A stretch of 64,000 bases of DNA from Rhizomys pruinosus (GCA_009823505.1 VZQC01011941.1:228362-292361), one strand, 5' to 3'. Positions 45,033-55,765 are shown, counted from the stretch's first letter. Made by a program: numbers and translations. Notes: generated from the letters alone by a model not told the origin.

Positions 45033-45360
45033 TTTGAGGACATGAGCTCACATAGCCCAGACTACACTCAAATCCACTATGTATCTCTGTCTCTTTTTTT
45101 TTTTTTGTATGTGGAAGCTCAGTGTTAATTGAATTTTATTCATTAATTTGGGGGGGCTGCTTGTGTATGTGTGGGGTTCTGAATATGCCACTGCACTTGT
45201 GGGAGATCGGAACAATCTATAGGAGTTGGTTCCCATCCACTGAGCTATCTCGCTGGTCCCAAATTCATTCTGTTTTTGAAACTGGCCTTGAACTCCTGAT
45301 CTTCCCTCCTCCACCTCTGAGTGCTGGGATAACAAGCTGGCAACACACCACACTCAGCTC
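45033..45360 (-). mobile_element. B1-like SINE split by a B3-like SINE
   Basis: Outer antisense B1 (tgaggacatgagctcac; then ggccttgaactcctgatc, gtgctgggataac) with an insertion at about 45095-45261 (poly-T ... gagctatctcgctggtccc). Confidence 0.7.
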
Positions 45361-45560
45361 CCAAATGGCTGAACTTAGCTCGTTCCTCCTCTTCTTCCTC
45401 CTCGATTCACTTCTACCCACCTCCCTGCCTTCCTCTGCCTATCCTACAGGTCCAATAGTTAAACCACTGAGACATTACTTCTCTTGCCTCTCACTCAACC
45501 CCCCCCCCCATTTCCTGCACAGCTAAAATGACAAGGCCCATCATGGATGCTTAGAAAGAC

Positions 45561-45715
45561 TGGCCAGGCATGGTGGCACATGGCTTTAATCCCAACACTT
45601 GGGAGGCAGAAGGATCTCTGTGAATTCAAGGCCAGCCTGGTCTACATAGTGAGTTCCAGGCCAGCTGGCTACAGGGAGACACTGTCTCAAAAAGACAAAA
45701 AAAAAAAAAAAGAAC
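45561..45715 (+). mobile_element. B1 SINE
   Basis: ggccaggcatggtggcac, ggccagcctggtctac, gacactgtctcaaaaag + A-tail. Confidence 0.94.
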
Positions 45716-46929
45716 AAGAGATAATTCAGAAACAGCCTTCAGCCTCCAAAGACTGAGGACAGGGCAGGGACAAGACACATGTTCATACAAATACTAGAGT
45801 CCTGATAACAGGCCAGTGGGCTGAGGGCTGAAGAAGCATGGCAGTGTGTGTACCGAGCCCGCAGAGCCAGCAGAAAGGCTTGCGAATAAGAAATGGGCAA
45901 ATGGAGGGGAGGGGATGGAGCAGTACAGCTAAAACAGGACAGTTTGCACTGACTGCAGCTTCTACTGCCATTATGATTATATCATTCATTAGCATCCACA
46001 TGTGATTACTCATACGCCAGGTTGTGCCTTGTATCCTTTATGCATAACAAGCAACATCAACCTGTGACAGGTACAGTGCACCAGATACTACCTGTTCTGA
46101 CTGGTCAGTACCTAAGCAGTTAAAAACATTAATTTGCTAAATACTTATAATAAGCCTAAAAAGTAGGTATTACAATTACTCCCATTTTACACCTGAGGAA
46201 ATCAAGGCACTGAGATTAAAAAGAGATGGGGGGAGTGGGTACAGAGGGGCCCAAGGTAGTTAACTCCCAGTGTCAGAGTAACAGATCGCCCACACTCACC
46301 TGGCCTCTCTGGTTACAGAACACCTTCGGGAGGGCCCTGTTAATCATTCTGGAATCCTCTCCAACTGACTGAAGCAAGGAAGGAATGAAGGAGCATAATG
46401 TAAACTGAGGGTGAGCTGGCACTGCCCTGCAAGGCTCCAAGCAGTTCCAACCTTTTGACATTGAGATACACAGTCATCTACAAAGTTCACATTTGAGAAC
46501 AGCAAAATTGAGTTACCGAAAACCAAAAGCGAAACAAAACCACATAATGTTTTTAAGTTTATGATTTTGTGCTGGGCCACATTCATGCGTATTTTCCCGG
46601 CCCATGAAGCCCTCGGACATGCTTGCGTATTTCCTAGAGTGTGGGAAAAGCACCGCAACATGAAATACCTAGTGGAAGCCTGTGGGGCTAGAAAAGAGGG
46701 CCCGGGCTGCCAGGATACTCCAGGGTAGGTTCCAGAAACCCAGTCTCCATAGAAACCCACTGATTGAGGGGCGGGGACGGGAAAGCACAGCTTGAGCATA
46801 GCTCTTTCTCCTCCAGACCTCAAAAGGAGGAACTTCGCATCTCCCTTTGAAACCACCACCCTGGTTGCTACCTTTCTAAGCCTTGAGGGAGGTGGGGGAC
46901 CCACGTTCAAGAATCTGGGGATCCAGGAA
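45716..46929. other. Sequence just inside intron 1 next to the CpG island, no feature seen
   Basis: SINE-free for 1.2 kb, as is common beside active promoters. No exon recognised. Confidence 0.5.
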
Positions 46930-47201
46930 GCGGGGGAGGGAGGAAGGAGCGGAACGCAACACCTGGCACGACCCCACCGCACTCTCTCAATTACTTGGCA
47001 GCCCCTTACGTAAACTGCAGAGCGGCAGCTCCCGGCACCCGCGTCCCCCCAGTTCCGGAGCGCAGTTCCAGAAAGCAGCCTTCCTACTTGCTGGGCTCCG
47101 CACAGCCTCTCCCGGAAGCGCACCGCACTTGGGGCGTTCAGTTGGGTCAGAGCGCCCCAGGCCGCCCAGCCGTCCACTCACACGTCCGGACGCAGGCTCA
47201 C

Positions 47202-47440
47202 CTGCCCCACGCCCGGCCGAGACCGGCCGCGAGCTCCAGACCCCGCCGCGCCGCCGGGTCCCGGGCTGTGGCCTTGGGGAACCGGTGGCCCGAAACCCAA
47301 GGCAGTCAGGCGCGTACCCCGGACTCGCCGGCAGCCCGGGCCTCGCCCACCAGGACCTTCGCTCACCTGCCGAGGCCCGGGACGCCTGGGTTCCGCCTGA
47401 GCTCCGTCCCACTCCGGCTCTCGACTATTCAACCCTCGGG
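47202..47440 (-). other. ANXA11: Candidate non-coding first exon(s) of ANXA11
   Basis: Two minus-strand donors lie inside the CpG island: GGCAG|GTGAGC with the exon ending at 47367, and GGGCAG|GTGAGC with the exon ending at 47202. Human ANXA11 is known to use alternative 5' UTR exons. The transcription start is not defined by sequence; just inside the GC-box run (about 47400-47440) is my estimate. Confidence 0.55.
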
Positions 47441-47499
47441 CGGCTGGGCGGGGCGGGGCGGGGCGGGAGGAGGAGCCGGCGGAGCGGAAAGCTCGCGGT

Positions 47500-47580
47500 T
47501 GTGGCCGCCCCACGCGCCCCGGGGCGGAGCACGTGGAGGGGCGTGGTCTGGGCGTGTCATGGCCGATGCCACGCCCATAG
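47500..47580 (+). other. Candidate first exon of a divergent plus-strand transcript
   Basis: A perfect consensus donor, ATAG|GTGAGT, lies at 47580/47581 on the plus strand at the outer edge of the CpG island. The preceding exon sequence has an ATG (47559) that would give only eight codons before the splice, so a non-coding RNA is more likely. In human the divergent neighbour of ANXA11 is the lncRNA LINC00857. The start position here is a guess. Confidence 0.35.
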
Positions 47581-47660
47581 GTGAGTCCGCGCAGTCGGCG
47601 AGGCGCTGCAACAGCAGCCCAAGAGGAAGCTGAGCGCTAGAGGACGCCGGACAGCGCTGC

Positions 47661-49095
47661 TGATCCTCCTTCTCGCCCAGAGCCTCCCTGGACCCAGGAG
47701 AGCAGGGCATTCACTTGGGTGTATGTCGTTAGAGTTTCCGTTGATGAAAACTTTCTACATTAAAAGTCACCCAAAGTATGGGAGAAGGAACTTTCCTAAT
47801 GGAAAAAAACTGACAACTACCCAGCCTGCATTAACAGTGACATAGTGCATTGATCATATGTACTAGGAGTCTTAACGTACATCATATGTACATCTAGGAG
47901 TCTTCCTCCCAAGAACACATAGCCCCAATATCATAGAAAAACATCTGACAAGCCCAATGAGGAATTTAAGGCAAGCCCATAAGGTCATTTAAAAAAAAAA
48001 AAAAAAAGCAAGCCGCATGATGGTCACATCGAGATAGAGAAATTAAAGAAGCAAAAGTACTAACGTAATATGGCGGTGGCGGGGGGGGGGTGTTGATTGG
48101 TCGAATCATACGGTTCCTTTCCTAATTTTTTTCTGTAATAAACTTAACTATATAGACACAGGGTGTTTTCTTCTTAAAAAATATTGCGGAGGTGCAGTAA
48201 ACGAGACCGCTCTGGGGCCTGATCCGACATGGCGGTAGATATTATCGTAGAGATCAGCAGGTTGACCTTTCGCTCGTCGCACCAGGTGGAGTGCATGAAA
48301 TACAATAAATAAAATAAATAAAATGAAAAAAAAAACCAAATTTTTTTTTTTTTAAACAAATCACACCCCCAGGCCACTTTTAGGTGCATCCTTCCAGATC
48401 TCTCTGTTCCAGCCCACTGTGTGTATATTGATTTGTATGCTTAAGTAAGTGTTCAATTAAGTTCATAAAACAGTATTGGGGGGGGACTGTTTCCCACTGT
48501 AGCCAGAGGTTACATCTGGCTACACCTGAGTCAACCTGATTCTTCCCAAAGACTCCGCAATATGTGCCACCATATATTATCTACTCCTCAGGGAGGACAT
48601 GTACTTCGTTGCCTATTTTTGACTAGCAAACAAGACACTAGTCCTATTTGCATTTCAAGAGCTCATGGAACAATAAGGGCTGGAAGGATGCCTGATAGGC
48701 AGGTGTGTCTTCTGAGGGATGGGGCAGGAGCTGAGCCCTGGGACAAGGGCAGCCGGTCTCTCTAGGACCCCACTCTTCCAAACTTCTGCACTTCCAACGC
48801 GTCTCCTTCCCTAGGACAGGAGTGGGCAGGCAAGGGTGAAACTCTGGCCAGGGTTTCCAGATCCCCAGATAGAAAGCGCTCCCGGACCAAAGAGGAGCAG
48901 AGGGGGGCTCACAAGGAGTAACAGAGCTCCCCGTCTTGCTTATTAGTCCCTATGGAGCAGGACCGGTATGGGGCTCTCTGCCAAACCAGTAAGCTGTTCT
49001 GGACTCCAGGGAGCTGGTGACAGCTGGTGCTGTCTCTGGGACAAGGAGATTGGTGCCTGAATGTCACCCAGCTGGGACCCAACTCCTCTAACCCA
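47661..49095. other. Upstream flank of ANXA11, no gene seen
   Basis: Holds an A-run (47992-48007) and the CpG-rich patch at 48176-48340; otherwise nothing recognised. Confidence 0.5.
48176..48340 (+). other. CpG-rich patch with A-rich retroposon-like tail, unidentified
   Basis: About 120 bp with many CpGs in a CpG-poor setting, followed on the plus strand by tacaataaataaaataaat and an A-run, as in a retroposed RNA. A short plus frame (atggcggtagatattatcg, 27 codons to taa) and a minus frame are open, but I recognise neither. No clear target-site duplication. Confidence 0.4.
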
Positions 49096-49097
49096 TT

Positions 49098-49336
49098 CCT
49101 ACACTTTGGGAGGCAGAGGCAGGTGGATCTCTGTGAGCTCAAAGCTAGTCTGGACTACTTATTGGCTACTTTGTAGCCCCCCAGCTGGGTCTACAAAAAG
49201 ATAAAATTTAATTAATTAATATCAATTTAACATGGTGGCATGGGCCTTTGATCTCAGCCGCCACTGGAGACTGAGCCAGCCTTGGGTCCACATGTTGCTT
49301 CCAAGGCAAGCGTGGGACTAAGAAGACCCTGTCTCC
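49098..49336 (+). mobile_element. Two degraded B1 fragments
   Basis: tttgggaggcagaggcag ... ccagctgggtctacaaaaag, then acatggtggcatgggcc ... gaagaccctgtctcc. Confidence 0.65.
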
Positions 49337-49337
49337 T

Positions 49338-49617
49338 GGCAGTGGTGGGGCGCGCCAGGCCTTAATCCCAGCACTGGAGAGGCATAGGTAGGTGGAATGT
49401 TTGTGAGTTCACAAGGCATCCGGGTGCTACATAGTAGTTCCAGGCCAGCAAGGCAGGTGAATCTGTGTGGTTCACAAGCATCCGGTGTCTACATAATGAG
49501 GTTCCAGCCAGCATAGAGCGCAGGTGATCGTTGTGAGTTACAAAGGCATCCTGGTCTACTAGTGAGTTGTTCCATCCAGCTGGAGCTAGCAGGGAGATCC
49601 TAATCTAAAAAGACGAA
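49338..49617 (+). mobile_element. B1 with its middle part triplicated
   Basis: After the B1 start, the block (gcaggtg.atc.gtgtggttcacaa-like, gcatcc.g.tctacat.gtgagttcca) occurs three times in a row, at about 49390, 49457 and 49521, each with different small indels. Confidence 0.65.
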
Positions 49618-49676
49618 GGAAGGAGGAAGGGAGGGAGGGAGGGAGGGGAGGGAAGGAAAGGGAAGAGGATGGGGGA
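49617..49676. repeat. (GGAAG)n purine tract
   Basis: Purine-only run of 60 bp. Confidence 0.9.
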
Positions 49677-50208
49677 AAAAAGAGGAAGACTTGAAAAACA
49701 AATTTTTTAATTAACCTATGGACCTTGAATTCATTGCACTCAGGCTTCTATACACACCTGAGTAGTTACGCTACAGGAAAATACAGTACAGGCCCTGCAG
49801 CAGAGCTCAGGAGTGGTTGAGTATACTCATAATCTCTTTTCATATCAGTCTATTCAATACATAATGGTTGAGTACAGCCCAGGAGACTGTTCCGAGATTT
49901 GGCCCTGGGGTTAAAGTATCACTGAAAGTTCCTGGGGCTAGGTGTGGTATCTCAAGGGTTGCTACCTCAGCACTCTGAAGAGAATTCTTGTGTTCTTAGC
50001 ACAACTCCTAATCTAATAGAGGTCTGCAAGAGGGAGTCCTGGGATGTGTAAAGTTGGGTCCAGAATGGCTTCTGAGACCTCTTCTCACCAAGTGCCCTTA
50101 TAAGAACTGGCCACAGCATTTAGGCCAGCCTGGTCTATACAGCGAGTTTCAGGCCAGCTGGAAGTTACCGGGAGACCTATCAATCATCACCCTCCTCTCT
50201 TGTCTTTT
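49677..50208. other. Intergenic sequence, little recognised
   Basis: Only a B1 scrap near 50130-50185 (ggccagcctggtctatac). Confidence 0.5.
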
Positions 50209-50298
50209 TGAGATTTTGTCTAACGAAGAAGAAGAACAGAAGAAGAAGAAGAAAGCATGAAGACAGAAGAAGAAGAAGAGAAGAAGAACAAGACGAAG
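50209..50298. repeat. (GAA)n microsatellite
   Basis: gaagaagaagaa runs with interruptions. Confidence 0.93.
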
Positions 50299-50369
50299 CC
50301 CTATTTCAAATTTGTAGCTGTGGCTGTATTAGTTTTGATTTTTATTTTTATTTTTTATTTTATTTTTTT

Positions 50370-50525
50370 TGTTTGGCTTTTCAGAACAGGGTCTCCTTTC
50401 TTAGTCCCAGCATGTTCCTGGACTCATTCTGTAGAACAGGCTGGCACTGAACTCACAAAGACCACCTGCACTGCCTCGCCTCCCAATGCTGGAATTAAAG
50501 AAATGTCTACCACACCATTGCCTTT
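50370..50525 (-). mobile_element. B1 SINE, indel-rich
   Basis: cagaacagggtctcctttc, gtagaacaggctggcac, caatgctggaattaaag. Confidence 0.85.
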
Positions 50526-50559
50526 CGGCTTATTTTTGTTTTGTTTTTAAGAAAGATCC

Positions 50560-50747
50560 TGCAGCATGGTAGCACACACCTCTAATCCCAGCACTAGGTA
50601 GGCGAGGCAGGGAGGATCCTCTGTGGAGTGGTCAGGCCAGGAGGATCTCGCAGGAGTTTCAGGCCAGCCTGGTCTATATAGAAGACTCCAGCCTGGGACG
50701 AAGGGAGACTCTGTTCAAAAAGACCAAAAAAAAAAAAATAAAAAAAA
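50560..50747 (+). mobile_element. B1 SINE, indel-rich
   Basis: gcagcatggtagcacac, ggccagcctggtctatatag, tgttcaaaaagacc + A-tail. Confidence 0.85.
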
Positions 50748-50797
50748 GAACAATCATATTGATTTCTCCACTTTAATGTTTTAGAAATAAAATATAC

Positions 50798-51026
50798 TCT
50801 TGGGTCTAGAGAGATGATGAGATGGCTCAGCAGTTAATGGGCATGCACTCCTTGTGGAGACCTAGTTTCAGTGTCCCAGTCACCCACGGTTGCAGCTGAA
50901 CAATTGTCATCATCATAATCCAGTTCCAGGGGATCCAACACCCTCTGTCCTGGCCTCCGTGGCATTGCTGCATGTGATGTACCTTACATACATGCAGGCA
51001 AAACAACTCATAAAAGTGAAAATAAA
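50798..51026 (+). mobile_element. B2 SINE
   Basis: gtctagagagatgatgag, atccagttccaggggatcc, catgcaggcaaaacaactc. Confidence 0.87.
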
Positions 51027-51243
51027 GGCTGAAGAGCGGGGTCAGTGGTTATGAGGAAGTCACTGAGTGGCTCTTTGCAGAGAGGACCTGGGTTGCAGTC
51101 CCAGCACCCACCAGCAGCTAACAAATATCAGGATATAATCGCAATTCCAAGGATCTGATGACTTCTGGCATCTGATGGCATTGCGGACATGGGTGCACTT
51201 ACATACATGTAGGCAAAAACACTCATACACATAAAATAAAAAT
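51027..51243 (+). mobile_element. B2 SINE
   Basis: ggctgaagagcggggtcag, gcagtcccagcacccacc, cactcatacacataaaat. Confidence 0.87.
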
Positions 51244-51352
51244 AGAGCTGTCGAGGAGCTAGCGGTTAAGAAACCCTGGCTGCTCTTGATAAGAGAACCC
51301 AGTTTTATTCCCAGACCTACATGATACCCTCACAACCATCTGTGACGTACTC
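51244..51352 (+). mobile_element. B2 fragment
   Basis: gctgtcgaggagctagcgg, ggctgctcttgataag, ctcacaaccatctgtg; interrupted by the following B1. Confidence 0.7.
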
Positions 51353-51355
51353 ATG

Positions 51356-51526
51356 TTTTTTTTTTGTTTTTTTTTGTTTTTGTCTTTAAGGTTCTTTTTT
51401 TTTTGTACCCAGCTGTCCTGGACCTCACCTGTGAACCAGTGGCTGAGCTCAAGTGAATACATAAGTCGACTCCACTGAGCCTCCCAAGTGCTAGGATTAA
51501 AGGCCGTGCACACACCATGCCCTTTT
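51356..51526 (-). mobile_element. B1 SINE, indel-rich
   Basis: Poly-T, acccagctgtcctggacc, cctcccaagtgctaggatt. Confidence 0.85.
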
Positions 51527-51712
51527 TTTTAAGTGTGTAAGTATGCCCATGGCATACTTATAGGTCAGAAGAGGGAATCAAATCTTCCCCTGGGAACTGG
51601 AGTATGTATGGCATGTTTGTTAGCCACCATGGGGGTCTGGGATCAAACCCAGGTCCTTTTGCAAGGCAAGCCAGTACGCTAGTAAGAGTCTGCTAGGCCG
51701 CCCTCCCATCCA
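51527..51712 (-). mobile_element. B3-type SINE
   Basis: taggtcagaagagggaatc, ttagccaccatgggggtc, gatcaaacccaggtcc. Confidence 0.8.
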
Positions 51713-51964
51713 GTTTCAATCCCCCCAAAATTTTTTTAAGTGGGAAATATTAATGTACTTTCTCAGAAGTCAATAAATTAAACAGGATACAAGGGTTAAA
51801 AATCAGATAAAAGCTCTAAATAGCCTTTCTAGCAAGTTCATGGAGAGATTTGGAAGTGGAGCTTTACATGCACAGTGGAAGCACAGTTCACAAGGACTGG
51901 CACAGGCAAAAAGTAGGCCATAATGGAAGTTTCACCTTCTATAAAGAGCAACAATTCGCCTTCT

Positions 51965-52222
51965 TTCTTTTTTTTTTGAATATTCAGTGGATGTATTTAT
52001 TTTATTTTTTATTATTGTGGTAGTGAGTGATATTAGCCTGAATATAGGAAGGGGCACCTGTGTTGGTGCAAGTGGTGGAGGTCAGAAGTAGGAGTTGGGA
52101 TCCCCTAGATACTGGAGTGTAATAAGGCTGTTAGCTGCCATGTGGATACTGAGTACCACCCCAGGTGTCCCTGCAAGAGCATAACGTGACTCTTAACCAC
52201 TGAGCCGAGCTCTCCAGCCCCT
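51965..52222 (-). mobile_element. B3-type SINE
   Basis: Poly-T, gtggaggtcagaagtagg, ttagctgccatgtgg, gctctccagcccc. Confidence 0.83.
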
Positions 52223-52424
52223 ATTTTAATTTCTATGAGTGTTTTGCAGGCATGTAATGTAAGTGCACACATGTATGCAATGCCCACAGAAGCCAGAAGA
52301 GGGTGTCAGATCTCCTGTAATTGGAATTAAGGATGTTTTTTAGCTGCCATGTGGACGCTGGGGACCAAACCTGGTTCCTAGAAAGTCAGTGAGTCCTTAA
52401 CATGAGCCATCGCTCCAGCTCTCA
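52223..52424 (-). mobile_element. B3-type SINE
   Basis: ttgcaggcatgtaatgtaag, gccagaagagggtgtcag, ccatcgctccagctc. Confidence 0.83.
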
Positions 52425-52454
52425 TCTCATGCAGGCAAATGCGACACATGCATG

Positions 52455-52870
52455 CAACCTATTTTTTTGTCTTTTTGATTTTTTTTATTTTAATTTATTT
52501 TTGTTGTATGTGTATGAAATTGTACTTCTGCATGTAGGTTTGGTGCACCCTGTCCCGTGCAATGCTGCGGAGGTCCAGAAGAGTCCGAATTCCCCTGGAA
52601 CTGAAACTGGAGTTTCTCCGGAATGAGTTACAGATGGTTCTTACAGCCACGTGGATGCTGGGGATCGAACCAGGCCTCTGCAAGAGCAGTCGGTAGCTCT
52701 TACCGCAGGCTACTCTCCAGCCCTTTTTTTGGTCTTTTTGAGGCCAGGGTCCCCTGTAGCCCCAGCCGTCCTGGAACTCACGCTTATAGACCAGGCTGGA
52801 CCTTGAACCACAAAGATCCACCTGCAGCTCTGCCTCCTGAGTGCTGGGATTAAAGCTGCAACCACACGCC
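52455..52870 (-). mobile_element. B1 SINE with a young B2 in its A-tail
   Basis: B1 body 52724-52870. Its tail motif (ttttttggtctttttga) appears on both sides of the B2 at 52479-52723, which has the 17-bp duplication. Same arrangement as at 33.3 kb. Confidence 0.85.
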
Positions 52871-52871
52871 T

Positions 52872-53032
52872 GGCTTTTTTTTTTTTTTTTTGTTTTTTTT
52901 GAGGGCAGGGTTAGCTATGAGGCTCGTGGTTGGCCTGGTACTTCTCTAGTAGACCAAGATGGCCGTGAACTCACCAGAAGATCCACAACTCTCCTTCCAA
53001 AGAGTTCTGGATTAAGCCACCTTATCCAGCTA
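52872..53032 (-). mobile_element. B1 SINE, indel-rich
   Basis: T18, gagggcagggttagctatg, tagaccaagatggccgtg, ttctggattaagccacc. Confidence 0.75.
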
Positions 53033-53545
53033 ACATTTCACAATTTCACTGCTATCCAGAAATAATATCCATCTCATTTATATTCACTCTTTTCTCTTTC
53101 TGTATTGTTGTTTTGTTTGTGTTGTGTCTTGGAAATAACATATCACTTTTTATAAGGTTTTTTTAAAAATTCATCTGAGTGTCTATTTTTATCTGGTACA
53201 CTTAACTAGTTAATACTACACTGATGTACAAAAATATTTGTATTTATTTCTATGCTCTTTGTTAGAGATACATATATCAGTAGGATTAATATTCATCTAG
53301 AATATTTGCAACCCTGTAAATTATTACGAACTGGAATTCTTCCATCCTGCTTAGTAGATAGCTTTTGGTCTGAAATCTTCATAGTCCCTTTCCCTCCGTT
53401 CCCTCAAAGGGCTGGTACCCTAAGGGCCAGTACCTGACACAGGAAGACCCTCTGGGACATTTTCCAAGACATGACTTGCTTGGCAGACGGGCCGTACTAG
53501 TGGCTCGGCACTTTGAATACTGCGATGTGCTTTTCTCCTTTCTGT
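53033..53545. other. Intergenic sequence, no feature seen
   Basis: AT-rich, no repeat or gene recognised. Confidence 0.5.
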
Positions 53546-53667
53546 TGTGCCCTTTAATCCCAGCTGTGCTGGAACTTGCTATGTAGACCAGGCTGCCCTT
53601 GAACTCACAGAGATCCACCTGCCTCTGCCTCCTGAGTTCTGGTATTAAAGGCTCGTGCCACCACCCC
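53546..53667 (-). mobile_element. B1 fragment
   Basis: atcccagctgtgctggaac, gtagaccaggctgcccttg, gttctggtattaaagg. Confidence 0.88.
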
Positions 53668-54028
53668 TGCGTTGGACTCTACATTTTGCGCTGGTCTAGG
53701 TTCCTTTAGTCCTTTGAATTTTATTTTTAGCAGAAAAGTGATATTAGAATTACAAATGAAAATATCTCCTAGATACTTTTACTTGAGTATCCCTCAACAA
53801 AGTCGAATTCATTTGTACCTACTAGTTTCTTGAAGGACATAAGATGCTGTTTTCTCCCTTAGGCAACCAATTTAACAACCAATTAAACCATGAAAAAGGA
53901 GGTTATTTTTAATGTGGTTATCTGTACCCTAGCAAATGTAAGCCTTTGTAGCCATGTGGGAACAAGCTAATTAAACATAATTTACTGCCTCTCTGAAGAG
54001 TACTTGAAGCTTATAGGAAAGATAGAAA

Positions 54029-54208
54029 GTTAGCCGGGCGTGGGTGGCGCATGCCTTTAATTTATAGCACTTGGGAGGCAGAGGCAGGCGGATCTTTGTA
54101 AGTTCAAGGCCATCCTGGTCATACAGAGTGAGTTTCCAGGACAGCCTGGGCTGACAGAGAAAAAAAAAGCATGATCAAAACACGCAAAAAAAAAAAAAAA
54201 AAAAAGGA
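54029..54208 (+). mobile_element. B1 SINE
   Basis: agccgggcgtgggtggcgc, tgggaggcagaggcaggcgg, A-tail with cacgc interruption. Confidence 0.9.
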
Positions 54209-54407
54209 AAAGATGAGAAAGTTTGTAGCAGTCTTTTTCTATTTTTCTTCCTATTACTTTTGGCATTTACAGCCTTTTATTTATATTGACAGAAGTTGAA
54301 ATTATGGATATTGCAAGAGCAGGCAGTGCTCTTCTAACCGCTGAGCTGCTTCTACCCCCCGGAATCATAGCTCTTGACGGTAAGTGCCTTTTTACGGCCC
54401 AAAAGTC

Positions 54408-54572
54408 AATTTTTTTTTTTTGGTCTTTTCAGGACGGGTTGTCTCGTACCCCAGCGGTCTGGAAACTCACTACTTAGAAAGAGGGCTGAGCTTGAACGTC
54501 AGAAAGGATCCACTTTGCCTCTGCTCCCGGTACAGGATTAACGCATGCACCACCTCAAATATCACTTTTAAT
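54408..54572 (-). mobile_element. B1 SINE, indel-rich
   Basis: Poly-T, caggacgggttgtctcg, caggattaacgcatgc. Confidence 0.75.
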
Positions 54573-54589
54573 GTTAGAAATTGCATATT

Positions 54590-54990
54590 TAGAAGCCGGT
54601 AGGTGGTCTCATGGCTTATAATCCTAAGCACTTTGGGAGCAGAGGCAGGGGATCTCTGTGAAGTTTCAAGACACACCTGGGTCGTACATAGCGAGTTCCA
54701 GACCACCGGTAGCTATAGGGAGACCCTGTCTCAAAAAGACCAAACAAAACAAGGTCTCCCTCATGCAGCCTCAGACTGGCTGGAACGTCCATTATGTAGA
54801 CCAGGCTGGCCTTGAACCACAGAGTCTGCCTGCCTCTGACCTCCTGAGTACATGGGAAAAGTGTGTGCCACCATGCCTGGTCTTTGTGAGTTCAAGGCCA
54901 GCCTAATCTACAGAATGAGTTCCCAGGACAGCGGGGGGCTATAGGGAGACCTTCTCGAAAACACAAAAAAAAAAAAAAAAAAAAAAGCAA
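54590..54990. mobile_element. Three B1 copies in +/-/+ order
   Basis: Plus B1 at 54592-54750, minus B1 at about 54750-54878, plus B1 fragment at 54879-54987. Adjacent opposite copies make a palindromic block. Confidence 0.82.
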
Positions 54991-55029
54991 TTGCTTTGAG
55001 GAATCATATAGTATTGTTTAAGGCTTTTT

Positions 55030-55064
55030 ATTTACATTTTTTATTATATTTATTTACTCTGTGT

Positions 55065-55103
<39 letters not shown>

Positions 55104-55229
55104 CTTGTGCAGGTCAAAGGACAATGGTGGTAGTTGGTTCTCTTCTACCATGTGAGTCCTAGGAACTGAACTCAGGTGATCAGGTTTGTCAGCAAGTGCC
55201 TTTACCTGCTGAGCTGTCTTGCCAGCCCA
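55030..55229 (-). mobile_element. B3A-type SINE carrying a (GT)n tract
   Basis: gtgtgtgtg (55069-55100), ttctcttctaccatgtgag, cctttacctgctgagctg. Confidence 0.85.
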
Positions 55230-55369
55230 ATTGTCTACATTTTTTAAAAATTTATATTGTGTTTGTACATTGTAAGAAATTACACTACTTCCATTTTGTT
55301 TAGTCTGAATGTTTTCAGCCCTTGAAATAAATCTTGACTGAATGAAAATAAATACATAAACAAAGTATT

Positions 55370-55532
55370 GAAGCTGGAGATGTAGTTCAACTGATAGAGT
55401 GCTTACTCCCTTTAGTCCCAGCTGGCCTGGAACTTGCTCTGTAGACGAGGCTAGCATTGAACTCACAGAGATCTGCTTGCCTCTGCCTCCTGAATGTTGG
55501 GATTAAAGGTGTGTGCCAACATGCCCAGCACT
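55370..55532. mobile_element. ID-type fragment (+) followed by B1 (-)
   Basis: gctggagatgtagttcaactg (ID-like, plus), then from 55412 antisense B1 (agtcccagctggcctgg, gttgggattaaaggtg). Confidence 0.78.
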
Positions 55533-55539
55533 GAACTCT

Positions 55540-55765
55540 TTTTTAAAAAAATATTTTACTTATTTTATATGTATGAGTGTATTGCTTGTATGTAGGTAAG
55601 TGCACCCAGGTCATGCAATGCCTGCAGAGGTCAGAAGAGGGCGTCGGATCCCCTGGAACTAGAGTTATGGACAGCTGTTAGCTGCCATGTGGGTGCCTGG
55701 GAGTCAAACTGGGGTTCTCTGCAAGAGCAGTTAGTGCTCTAACCACTGAACCATCTCCCAACCCT
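55540..55765 (-). mobile_element. B3-type SINE
   Basis: tatgtatgagtgtattgc, ctggaactagagttatgg, gaaccatctcccaaccc. Confidence 0.9.

Larger units (their letters stand above)
9953..47201 (-). other. ANXA11: ANXA11 intron 1 (about 37 kb), repeat-filled
   Basis: This stretch separates the CpG-island first exon from the ATG exon. No coding exon is recognisable inside it; further 5' UTR exons could exist but cannot be seen from sequence. Identified repeats are listed individually. Confidence 0.7.
46930..47660. promoter_or_regulatory. ANXA11: CpG island promoter of ANXA11 (probably bidirectional)
   Basis: CpG-dense, GC-rich block, unlike the CpG-poor surroundings, with no TATA box near the likely starts. 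It includes a run of GC boxes (gggcgg repeats, 47442-47467), further GC boxes, and a CACGTG E-box near 47530. It sits at the 5' end expected for ANXA11 and carries splice donors on both strands, as expected for a housekeeping bidirectional promoter. Confidence 0.88.

Noticed and set aside
46344..47633. Long ORFs of 140-280 codons on both strands at the CpG island
   Set aside because: Stop-poor GC-rich sequence; no domain, no splice-consistent start, several frames open at once.
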